Shown here in pieces: positions 1-5,499 of a stretch of DNA of 5,499 bases (positions are counted from its first letter, which is position 1; each line of letters opens with the position of its first letter). The stretch spans positions 1-5,499 of the forward strand of contig JAGAIK010000042.1 in assembly GCA_017626625.1 (NCBI GenBank), written 5' to 3'. Below the pieces are notes generated by a model. That model saw only the letters and a list, made by a program, of their open reading frames with translations. It had not been told where the DNA came from and ran no database searches. The stretch comes from Roseburia sp. GTDB lineage: Bacteria > Bacillota > Clostridia > Lachnospirales > Lachnospiraceae. The translations under genes were made by a program, and so were the position numbers.

Positions 1-817
1 CACAGAAAGCTCTGGTAATCTCACGGGCACGGTCCGGGCGGAAGTTAAAGAAGATAACGGTATCTTTATCTTTAATGGTGGCAATGGGCGCACCGTTCTC
101 GGTAATTGCAGTGGGAACAAAGAACTCATCTGTCACATCCTTTGCGTAGGAGGCATCCATGGCTGCCACTGCGCTCTCAGCAGTCTCACCCTCGCCCCTA
201 GTCAGGACATTGTAAGCCTTCTCCACACGGTCCCAGCGGTTGTCACGGTCCATCACATAGTAACGGCCTGAAATAGAAGCGATTTTACCGACGCCGATTT
301 CTTTCATTTTTGCCTCTAATTCCTCCACAAAACCTTTTCCGGAGGTAGGTGCGGTATCACGTCCGTCTAAAAAGCAGTGCACGTATACATTCTCAATGCC
401 CTCTCTTTTTGCCAGCTCTAATAAGCCGTAAAGGTGGGTATTGTGGCTGTGCACACCGCCGTTGGAGAGCAGTCCGTATAAATGTAAATCGGAATTGTTT
501 TTCTTTACGTTTTCAATTCCCGCCAGCAGCGCCTCATTTTTAAAGAAATCTCCATCTTCGATTTCCTTGGTGATTCTGGTAAGTTCCTGGTAAACAATTC
601 TTCCTGCACCCATATTTAAGTGCCCTACCTCAGAGTTTCCCATCTGTCCGTCCGGCAGACCAACCGCAAGACCGCTGGCATATCCCTTTACATAAGGATA
701 ATCCTTCATTAAGCCGTCAATGTTTGGGGTATTCGCCTGTGCTACAGCATTCCCCTCTGTTTTCTCATTCAGTCCAAATCCGTCTAAAATCATTAATACG
801 GTAGGTTTTTTACTCAT
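1..817 (-). CDS. gpmI: 2,3-bisphosphoglycerate-independent phosphoglycerate mutase, N-terminal part (3' end off window)
   Basis: Cytosolic enzyme interconverting 3-phosphoglycerate and 2-phosphoglycerate through a phosphoserine intermediate with bound Mn ions; alkaline phosphatase superfamily. The frame reads [16 protein letters not shown] at the start, giving the first metal-site Asp (residue 12). [14 protein letters not shown] follows, carrying the catalytic Ser near residue 62. Further on are NGGVHSH (substrate His; many homologues have SDGG here), [15 protein letters not shown] with the Asp-Arg pair, [15 protein letters not shown], and near the window edge [10 protein letters not shown] with two substrate arginines. 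272 codons are present of a family length near 510, so the rest of the phosphatase domain lies outside. The start is set by the conserved N-terminus and a GAGG ribosome binding site at 824-827, six bases upstream. It begins 24 bases after the capA-type gene, so the two are probably co-transcribed. Identity is certain from the motifs. Confidence 0.97.
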   Translation of the reverse strand, partial: MSKKPTVLMILDGFGLNEKTEGNAVAQANTPNIDGLMKDYPYVKGYASGLAVGLPDGQMGNSEVGHLNMGAGRIVYQELTRITKEIEDGDFFKNEALLAGIENVKKNNSDLHLYGLLSNGGVHSHNTHLYGLLELAKREGIENVYVHCFLDGRDTAPTSGKGFVEELEAKMKEIGVGKIASISGRYYVMDRDNRWDRVEKAYNVLTRGEGETAESAVAAMDASYAKDVTDEFFVPTAITENGAPIATIKDKDTVIFFNFRPDRAREITRAFC

Positions 818-841
818 TATTTTCCTCACTTTCCGCCGTTT

Positions 842-2323
842 TCACGGTCTTTTCCTTAAATTGCCAACGATATCAATGGCATTTCCTTCCTTATCCATAT
901 AGCCTCTCAGCTCTGTCGTGCAGGTATCTGAATCTAACATCAACTGCACATTTACTTCTGTTTCGGCGTATTTATCATAAACATTACCCTCCGGGTCTAT
1001 CCACACATCGGAGGATATCGCCGCTAAGTAATGGTTAAATTCTTCTTTTTCCGCCTCGTCCGTAATCAGGCTTGTAGTTAAATCTTTCTGTATGCAGGGC
1101 TGATACTTAAGCCGCAGGGAACCGTCCTCTCCAATGATGACCTGTGCCACCGTAGTATAAAGCACCGAATCGGAAAACCAGAAATTTCCCAGGCTGTAGG
1201 CTACCGGAACGCCTTTCACGTACCCCGCCCCCTGAAGCCTGTGGGGATGTCCACCGATAATCACATCTGCTCCCGCCTCCGCAAATTTTCCTGCCAGATA
1301 TCTCTGGGAAGCGTCCGGGTAAAGAGCTCCCTCCGTCCCCCAGTGCGCCACGGCAATCACATAATCACTGTGCTCCTTTGCCTCCTGAATCACCGAGACA
1401 AACCGCCGGGGATTTAGGGTTTTTAAGACACCGTTTTGGGTATCTGATGCCTCCCTGGTATACTGGGTAGAGCGCTCAATTTCCGTTGCACTGACTAAGG
1501 CGATTTTTTTGCCGTTTGCCACAAAATAAAGGATTTTAGCGGCTTCTTCCATGGTTTCTCCGGCTCCGGAATAAGGGATTCCATTCTCTTTTAAATATAC
1601 CAGCGTATCGGAAAGACCTGTTTCCCCGTAATCAAACACATGGTTATTCGCCAGTGTCACCGCATCTGTCCCGAATACCGAAAGCAGCTTTGCCATTTCC
1701 GGCTCGGCGCGAAACACATATGCCTTGCCCGGGAGTGCCTCCCTGCAGTCGGTGTAGGTAAACTCATTGTTCATCACCATAATGTCTGACTGGTTCATAA
1801 GCTCTAACAGTTCTTCGGAAAAACAGCCGTAAATCCCGTCCGGCTGTGCCTCCATATATTCCGTGGTGCACCAGTCCTCCGCCAGGTTAAAATCCCCTGC
1901 AAAGCTGATGACCGTCTCCTGCTCTGCTGCACATTCCTTCCAGTAAACATTTTCCAACTGATAGCTGTAAAAACCTGTGTCCCGGCAAAATTTCAGCCAG
2001 AGCACATGGATGGATTCCCCCGTCACCTCATACCAGCCTTCGGGAGCCAGCTCTCCGTCTAGTACCCTGCCCGCCAAAGCCAGGACAGTTTCCTCGCCGT
2101 AATTAGCCTCAAGCCACATCAGAAACGCTTCGTCCACCACATATCCTGCTATAAACTCCTTTGTTGCACCTCTTAAAATAACATCAAATGCCTCTGATAA
2201 GTCCGTAAGTTCCGCCGCTTCTTCCCTCATTTGTGTCTGTGCTGCCTCCACCTGTCGTCCCATTCCCAGACACTCCAAAAAAACAAGCAGCATGAGTGCA
2301 CCAATCCTGCACTTTTTATCCAT
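842..2323 (-). CDS. Secreted CapA/PgsA-family (PGA_cap) metallophosphatase-like protein
   Basis: 493-residue protein. Residues 1-28 look like a type I signal peptide: basic MDKKCR, hydrophobic core, probable cleavage after VEA or VEAA. No lipobox is seen, so it should be released or wall-associated. Residues 29-135 match no domain I recognise. Residues 138-385 carry the motif series of the CapA/PgsA family (Pfam PGA_cap, calcineurin-like fold): GDFN (143-146), NNEF (185-188), LANNHVFDYG (224-233), AHWG (326-329), GGHPHRLQ (357-364) and YSLGNFWF (376-383). Asp144, His228, His327, His359 and His361 are candidate metal ligands. The last 110 residues are an unassigned tail. The mature part has seven cysteines (113, 131, 152, 167, 193, 410, 468). 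Named relatives act in poly-gamma-glutamate capsule synthesis, but no capB/C-like partner is here, so substrate and role are unknown. The ATG follows AGAGGA (2328-2333) by four bases. Its position between tpiA and gpmI, directly behind a terminator-like hairpin, is odd. Confidence 0.93.
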   Translation of the reverse strand: MDKKCRIGALMLLVFLECLGMGRQVEAAQTQMREEAAELTDLSEAFDVILRGATKEFIAGYVVDEAFLMWLEANYGEETVLALAGRVLDGELAPEGWYEVTGESIHVLWLKFCRDTGFYSYQLENVYWKECAAEQETVISFAGDFNLAEDWCTTEYMEAQPDGIYGCFSEELLELMNQSDIMVMNNEFTYTDCREALPGKAYVFRAEPEMAKLLSVFGTDAVTLANNHVFDYGETGLSDTLVYLKENGIPYSGAGETMEEAAKILYFVANGKKIALVSATEIERSTQYTREASDTQNGVLKTLNPRRFVSVIQEAKEHSDYVIAVAHWGTEGALYPDASQRYLAGKFAEAGADVIIGGHPHRLQGAGYVKGVPVAYSLGNFWFSDSVLYTTVAQVIIGEDGSLRLKYQPCIQKDLTTSLITDEAEKEEFNHYLAAISSDVWIDPEGNVYDKYAETEVNVQLMLDSDTCTTELRGYMDKEGNAIDIVGNLRKRP

Positions 2324-2339
2324 AAAATCCTCTCAGTGG

Positions 2340-2368
2340 AAAAAGGGAACCCTGTAAAAGGTTCCCTT
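2340..2368 (-). terminator. Intrinsic terminator-like hairpin after tpiA
   Basis: A perfect 9-bp stem (arms 2343-2351 and 2360-2368, AAGGGAACC/GGTTCCCTT) with an 8-base loop. On the minus strand it is followed by a run of five T (complement of 2340-2344, the first two inside the stem). It begins eight bases after the tpiA stop codon. The plus-strand side lacks a T run, so it would act on the operon transcript. The capA ribosome binding site starts only six bases beyond the T run, leaving no room for a promoter between. Any capA-gpmI transcription from upstream must therefore read through, or start inside tpiA. The T run is short, so leaky termination is plausible. Confidence 0.75.
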
Positions 2369-2375
2369 CGGATGC

Positions 2376-3125
2376 TTATTTGTAGTTGACGATTTTTCCA
2401 AAATCAGCTTTTAAAGAAGCTCCGCCAACAAGACCGCCGTCGATATCCGGCTGTGCAAATAATTCTGCTGCATTTCCTGCATTTACAGAACCGCCGTACT
2501 GGATACGAACCTTCTCTGCGGTATCCGCGCCGTAAACCTCTGCGATACAGTCACGGATTGCTTTACAAACCTCCTGTGCCTGCTCTGTGGTAGCGGTTTT
2601 TCCGGTTCCGATTGCCCAGATTGGCTCGTAAGCGATTACCATGGAAGCTACCTGCTCTGCGGTAATGTCTTTTAAGTCGGATTTAATCTGTAAACGAATC
2701 CAGTCAAGGGTGATGCCCATCTCTCTCTGCTCTAAAGACTCTCCACAGCAAAGGATTGGTACCAGGTTATGCTCGAAAGCTTTTTTCACTTTCTTGTTGA
2801 GCATGCAGTCGCACTCTTTGAAGTAGTCACGTCTCTCGGAATGACCGATGATAACGTATTTTACGCCTGCGTCCACTAACATCTCAGGAGAAATCTCTCC
2901 GGTGTATGCACCTTTCTCCTCATAATACATATTCTCAGCGCCAACTGCAACATTGGTTCCTTTTACTGCTTCAACCACCGGAACAATATCGATTGCCGGT
3001 ACACAGTAAACAACTTCCACGTCATCACTTGCTACAAGCGGTTTTAACTCTTCTACCAAAGCAACTGCCTGACTTGGGGTCATGTTCATTTTCCAGTTGC
3101 CGGCTACAATTTTCTTTCTTGCCAT
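2376..3125 (-). CDS. tpiA: Triose-phosphate isomerase
   Basis: Cytosolic dimeric TIM-barrel enzyme interconverting dihydroxyacetone phosphate and glyceraldehyde 3-phosphate. The 249-residue product matches the usual length of about 250. It shows the full active site: AGNWKMN with Asn10 and Lys12, IIGHSERR with the electrophile His95, and [12 protein letters not shown] with the catalytic base Glu167 and the flexible lid. The phosphate-binding loops GGSV (211-214) and GGASL (234-238) are also present. The open frame extends 58 codons further upstream (to 3299). The start at 3125 is chosen because family members begin with this [14 protein letters not shown] sequence, an AGAGGA site lies eight bases upstream, and the extension is translated from a palindromic repeat. 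It lies downstream of pgk across a 179-base spacer and upstream of a terminator-like hairpin. All evidence points to an intact, highly expressed housekeeping gene. Confidence 0.98.
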   Translation of the reverse strand: MARKKIVAGNWKMNMTPSQAVALVEELKPLVASDDVEVVYCVPAIDIVPVVEAVKGTNVAVGAENMYYEEKGAYTGEISPEMLVDAGVKYVIIGHSERRDYFKECDCMLNKKVKKAFEHNLVPILCCGESLEQREMGITLDWIRLQIKSDLKDITAEQVASMVIAYEPIWAIGTGKTATTEQAQEVCKAIRDCIAEVYGADTAEKVRIQYGGSVNAGNAAELFAQPDIDGGLVGGASLKADFGKIVNYK

Positions 3126-3133
3126 ATTTTTAA

Positions 3134-3139
3134 TCCTCT
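3134..3139 (-). promoter_or_regulatory. Ribosome binding site that fixes the tpiA start
   Basis: Minus-strand AGAGGA followed by eight bases (TTAAAAAT) and the ATG at 3125. The alternative ATG at 3297-3299 would lie inside the terminal repeat region just behind the pgk stop codon and would add 58 residues not typical of the family. This site therefore supports the short TpiA. Confidence 0.85.
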
Positions 3140-3176
3140 TTCCCTGATTTTCCCATTTTGTAAATTCAGTTATACT

Positions 3177-3294
3177 GCGGATTGCTGGGAAACACTTTGT
3201 GTTTCCCAGCGCGCGTTGCGCTCTCAAAGAGAAAAACGATTGCCCACTTTCATGCAGGCATGAGTGTGCAATAGTTTTTCTCTTCTCAATCCGC
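3177..3294. repeat. 118-bp palindromic MITE-like intergenic element with terminal inverted repeats
   Basis: Nearly fills the pgk-tpiA spacer. Outer ends are perfect 8-bp inverted repeats, GCGGATTG (3177-3184) and CAATCCGC (3287-3294). Between them are three hairpins. One has a perfect 12-bp stem (3184-3195 with 3199-3210, loop TTT). The second has a 5-bp stem AGCGC/GCGCT (3208-3212 with 3218-3222), overlapping the first by three bases. The third is a long imperfect hairpin (3227-3284): an outer 11-bp stem (3227-3237 with 3274-3284), then ATTGC/GCAAT, CACT/AGTG and CATGC/GCATG. No transposase and no clear target-site duplication are visible. In the operon transcript it would fold into a branched structure about 10 bases after the pgk stop. 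Whether it occurs elsewhere in the genome cannot be seen here; the mobile-element reading is inference from architecture. Confidence 0.7.
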
Positions 3295-3304
3295 TTCATC
3301 GCGA

Positions 3305-4528
3305 CTATTTGTCATCAGCAGCTACGACACCTGGAAGCTCCTTGCCCTCTAAGAACTCAAGGGAAGCGCCGCCGCCTGTGGAGATGTGGCTCATCTTGTC
3401 AGCAAAACCTAACTGGTTGACTGCTGCTGCGGAATCACCGCCGCCAATGATGGTGGTAGCGTCTGTCTCTGCCAATGCTTTTGCTACTGCAATCGTACCT
3501 TTTGCAAGGGTCGGGTTCTCGAATACGCCCATCGGTCCGTTCCATACAACTGTTTTCGCTGTCTTTACAGCCTCTGCATACATTGCCTGGGTTTTCGTTC
3601 CGATATCACAGCCCTCTCTGTCTGCCGGCATATTTTCCACACTATACTCCACTGCGTCCACCGGAGCATCGATTGGGCTTGGGAACTCAGCGATGGTTAC
3701 GGAGTCAACCGGAAGTAATAATTTCTTGCCGAGTTTCTCTGCTTTTTCCATCATTTCTTTACAGTAATCTAATTTGCTGTCATCCACTAAGGATTTTCCG
3801 ATTTCATAGCCCTGTGCTTTTAAGAAAGTGTATGCCATACCGCCGCCGATAATTAAGGTATCGCATTTCTCCAGTAAGTTGGAGATAACGTTTAATTTAT
3901 CAGCAACCTTTGCACCGCCAAGGATAGCTACGAAAGGTCTTACCGGGTTCTCTACTGCATTTCCCAAGAAGTCGATTTCTTTCTGCATTAAGTAGCCAAC
4001 CACGTTAGAACCGCCTTTTTCAGAGATGAATTTGGTTACGCCTGCAACAGAAGCATGTGCTCTGTGGGAAGAACCGAAAGCGTCGCATACATAATCGTCT
4101 GCCAAATCAGCTAACTCTTTGCTGAACGCCTCTCCGTTTTTGGTCTCTTCTGCGCCGCGGAAACGTGTATTCTGTAATAATACAACATCTCCCTCGTTCA
4201 TAGCTGCAACGGCTGCGGTAGCTGCCTCGCCTGTTACGTTGTAATCTGCTACAAAGTTTACTTTTTTGCCAAGTTTCTCAGAAAGCTTCTCTGCAACCGG
4301 AGCTAAAGACTCGCCCTCGTTTGGTCCGTTCTTTACTTTTCCAAGGTGAGAGCAGAGAATCACTTTTCCGCCATCGTTGATTAACTTCTGAATGGTAGGA
4401 AGCGCTGCGTTGATACGGGTCTCGTCTGTGATAACGCCCTCTTTTAAAGGTACGTTGAAGTCACATCTTACAAGCACTCTTCTGCCTTTTACATTGATAT
4501 CATCTACTGATTTTTTGTTTAATGACAT
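3305..4528 (-). CDS. pgk: Phosphoglycerate kinase
   Basis: Cytosolic two-domain kinase transferring phosphate from 1,3-bisphosphoglycerate to ADP, the first ATP-yielding step of glycolysis. The 407-residue product is a normal bacterial length (about 390-415). The N-terminal domain shows VRCDFNVP (20-27), Arg38, SHLGK (60-64), NTRFRG (120-125, basic patch Arg122) and SSHRAHAS (153-160), which bind 3-phosphoglycerate. The C-terminal domain shows GGAKVADKL (204-212), GGGMAYTF (228-235), [10 protein letters not shown] (328-337) and GGGDSAAA (362-369) for the nucleotide, and ends with [14 protein letters not shown] (383-396). The NTRF and FGSS variants replace the more usual NLRF and FGTA but keep the functional residues. 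The ATG follows a strong AAGGGGGA site (4536-4543) by seven bases; stop is TAG. It follows gap across a 147-base spacer containing a long hairpin. Complete and unambiguous. Confidence 0.98.
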   Translation of the reverse strand: MSLNKKSVDDINVKGRRVLVRCDFNVPLKEGVITDETRINAALPTIQKLINDGGKVILCSHLGKVKNGPNEGESLAPVAEKLSEKLGKKVNFVADYNVTGEAATAAVAAMNEGDVVLLQNTRFRGAEETKNGEAFSKELADLADDYVCDAFGSSHRAHASVAGVTKFISEKGGSNVVGYLMQKEIDFLGNAVENPVRPFVAILGGAKVADKLNVISNLLEKCDTLIIGGGMAYTFLKAQGYEIGKSLVDDSKLDYCKEMMEKAEKLGKKLLLPVDSVTIAEFPSPIDAPVDAVEYSVENMPADREGCDIGTKTQAMYAEAVKTAKTVVWNGPMGVFENPTLAKGTIAVAKALAETDATTIIGGGDSAAAVNQLGFADKMSHISTGGGASLEFLEGKELPGVVAADDK

Positions 4529-4611
4529 GAATATGTCCCCCTTCTGAATCGTTTTGATAAACAGCCGGACACCGGCGGCATTCCACCGTTTCCGTTATCC
4601 CTGCTGTACAA
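4529..4611 (-). other. pgk leader segment; no clear promoter
   Basis: Spacer between the gap hairpin and the pgk start. It holds the strong pgk ribosome binding site (4536-4543) and a small GCCGG/CCGGC hairpin (4564-4568 with 4572-4576, three-base loop). A TTGTAC at 4606-4611 resembles a -35 element, but no -10 sequence lies at a suitable distance. I infer that pgk is transcribed by read-through from gap or from a processed transcript rather than from its own sigma-A promoter. Confidence 0.4.
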
Positions 4612-4643
4612 AAGAGGCCCGGTCCAATAGGACCGGACCTCTT
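4610..4643 (-). terminator. Long GC-rich hairpin after gap, probable partial terminator or mRNA-stabilising stem
   Basis: A 14-bp stem with a four-base loop (arms 4612-4625 and 4630-4643). On the plus strand one position is a C-A mismatch. In minus-strand RNA that position is a U-G wobble, so the stem is fully paired only in the operon transcript. The minus-strand side is followed by TTTT (complement of 4610-4613, partly in the stem) and then GTACAG, a short U run. It lies about 32 bases after the gap stop codon. A strong stem with a weak U tract fits leaky termination that lowers pgk-tpiA expression relative to gap, or a barrier protecting the gap mRNA 3' end. Confidence 0.7.
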
Positions 4644-4675
4644 AAAAGTCTCATATAAAACAGAGTTTTAGTGAA

Positions 4676-5499
4676 TTATGCTAATTCACTGAAGTATTTG
4701 ATTGTACGTACCATCTGAGAGGTGTAGCTGTTCTCATTGTCGTACCAGGAAACAACCTGTACCAGGTTGTCTGCGCCAACCATGGTCTGGGTTGCATCGA
4801 AGATAGAACCTGCTGTGCTTCCGATGATATCAGAAGATACGATTTCTTCGTCGTTGTAAGCGAAAGACTCGGTAGCTGCTGCTTTCATAGCTGCGTTAAT
4901 CTCATCTTTGGTTACGGATTTCTCAACAGTTGCTACTAAGATAGTGGTAGAACCTGTCGGGCACGGAACACGCTGTGCGGAACCGATTAATTTGCCGTTT
5001 AACTCCGGAATAACTAAACCGATTGCTTTTGCAGCACCTGTGCTGTTCGGAACGATGTTTATTGCTGCTGCACGGCTTCTTCTTAAATCGCCTTTTCTCT
5101 GAGGTCCGTCAAGAGTCATCTGGTCACCTGTGTAAGAGTGGATGGTGCTCATGATACCGGATTTGATTCCTGCTAAGTCGTTTAATGCTTTTGCCATTGG
5201 AGCTAAGCAGTTTGTTGTACAGGAAGCTGCAGAGATAATGGTATCTTCCGGTTTTAAGGTTGTGTGGTTTACATTGTATACGATAGTAGGAAGGTCGTTT
5301 CCTGCTGGAGCAGAGATAACAACTTTTCTAGCACCTGCATTGATGTGAGCCTGTGCTTTTTCTTTGCTTGTATAGAAGCCGGAGCACTCTAATACTACGT
5401 CAACACCGATTTCTCCCCATGGGCAATCATTTGCATCTGAGAATTTGTAGATTTTGATTTCTTTGCCATCTACTGTGATGGAGTCTTCTCCAGCTGTTA
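4676..5499 (-). CDS. gap: Glyceraldehyde-3-phosphate dehydrogenase, C-terminal part (5' end off window)
   Basis: Phosphorylating, NAD-dependent cytosolic enzyme oxidising glyceraldehyde 3-phosphate to 1,3-bisphosphoglycerate. The frame runs open to the window edge; 273 residues are present of about 335, so roughly 60 N-terminal residues, including the GFGRIGR nucleotide loop, are missing. Visible in order (numbered from the first complete codon): [21 protein letters not shown], the catalytic SCTTNC with Cys93, HSYTGDQ with catalytic His120, [22 protein letters not shown] with the phosphate-site Arg176, and the C-terminal [15 protein letters not shown]. The segment after QRVP reads [10 protein letters not shown] rather than the common TPNVSVVDL, probably a lineage variant since the rest is canonical. 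Internal Met101 (5197) is not the start because the catalytic Cys lies upstream of it. The gene probably leads this operon, but its promoter and any regulator are outside. Confidence 0.97.
   Translation of the reverse strand, partial: TAGEDSITVDGKEIKIYKFSDANDCPWGEIGVDVVLECSGFYTSKEKAQAHINAGARKVVISAPAGNDLPTIVYNVNHTTLKPEDTIISAASCTTNCLAPMAKALNDLAGIKSGIMSTIHSYTGDQMTLDGPQRKGDLRRSRAAAINIVPNSTGAAKAIGLVIPELNGKLIGSAQRVPCPTGSTTILVATVEKSVTKDEINAAMKAAATESFAYNDEEIVSSDIIGSTAGSIFDATQTMVGADNLVQVVSWYDNENSYTSQMVRTIKYFSELA

Noticed and set aside
720..902. Short plus-strand frame with a hydrophobic product
   Set aside because: Antisense to the gpmI start and the capA end; the hydrophobic residues come from reading AT-rich coding DNA backwards.
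842..2323. Naming the gene capA or pgsA outright
   Set aside because: The domain is clear, but no capsule synthesis partners are present and the family is broad, so a symbol would imply an unsupported function.
3169..3174. Minus-strand TATAAC as a -10 promoter element for tpiA, just outside the repeat
   Set aside because: No -35-like hexamer lies 16-18 bases upstream, where the sequence is the repeat's hairpin arm; a lone hexamer is not enough.
3184..3210. The 12-bp perfect hairpin as an intrinsic terminator of pgk
   Set aside because: Minus-strand sequence after the stem is AATCCGCAG with no T run, and it is AGCGCGC on the other side; it is better explained as part of the larger repeat.
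3264..3767. 167-codon open frame on the plus strand
   Set aside because: It lies antisense to pgk and the structured spacer, has no recognisable domain, and is explained by the codon bias of the opposite-strand pgk.
3475..3852. 125-codon plus-strand open frame
   Set aside because: Low-complexity Leu/Ser/Pro-rich translation antisense to conserved pgk; a shadow frame.
4676..5197. A separate 173-codon gene starting at internal Met 5197
   Set aside because: The frame continues upstream to the window edge with canonical GAPDH sequence, including the catalytic SCTTNC; it is simply the 3' part of gap.

Overview
The window is a run of five genes, all read from the minus strand: part of a glycolytic operon. 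In transcription order (right to left) they are gap (5' end outside the window), pgk, tpiA, a capA-type gene for a secreted protein, and gpmI (3' end outside the window). Base composition, AGAGGA/AGGGGG-type ribosome binding sites, the gap-pgk-tpiA-gpmI order, and protein signatures such as the GAPDH C-terminus ([15 protein letters not shown]) suggest a Firmicute of the class Clostridia, most likely Lachnospiraceae. The organism assignment is inference from these traits, not from a database match.

Layout on the plus-strand scale: 1-817 gpmI (N-terminal 272 codons); 818-841 short spacer with the gpmI ribosome binding site; 842-2323 capA-family gene; 2324-2375 spacer with an intrinsic terminator-like hairpin; 2376-3125 tpiA; 3126-3304 spacer almost filled by a 118-bp palindromic, MITE-like element with terminal inverted repeats; 3305-4528 pgk; 4529-4675 spacer with a long GC-rich hairpin; 4676-5499 gap (C-terminal 273 codons). 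No gene-free stretch exceeds 300 bases. I see no tRNA, rRNA, CRISPR array or transposase gene.

The four enzymes cover consecutive steps of lower glycolysis: glyceraldehyde-3-phosphate dehydrogenase, phosphoglycerate kinase, triose-phosphate isomerase, and cofactor-independent phosphoglycerate mutase. Each has its visible catalytic residues intact. Hairpins follow gap and tpiA and a structured repeat follows pgk, so transcript levels are probably stepped along the operon by partial termination or RNA processing. No convincing internal promoter was found.

The unusual parts are the exported CapA/PgsA-type metallophosphatase-like protein placed between two glycolytic genes, immediately behind a terminator, and the structured repeat between pgk and tpiA. 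The repeat also gives tpiA a spurious 58-codon upstream open frame. Otherwise this is housekeeping DNA, and I found no evidence of a new multi-gene system.
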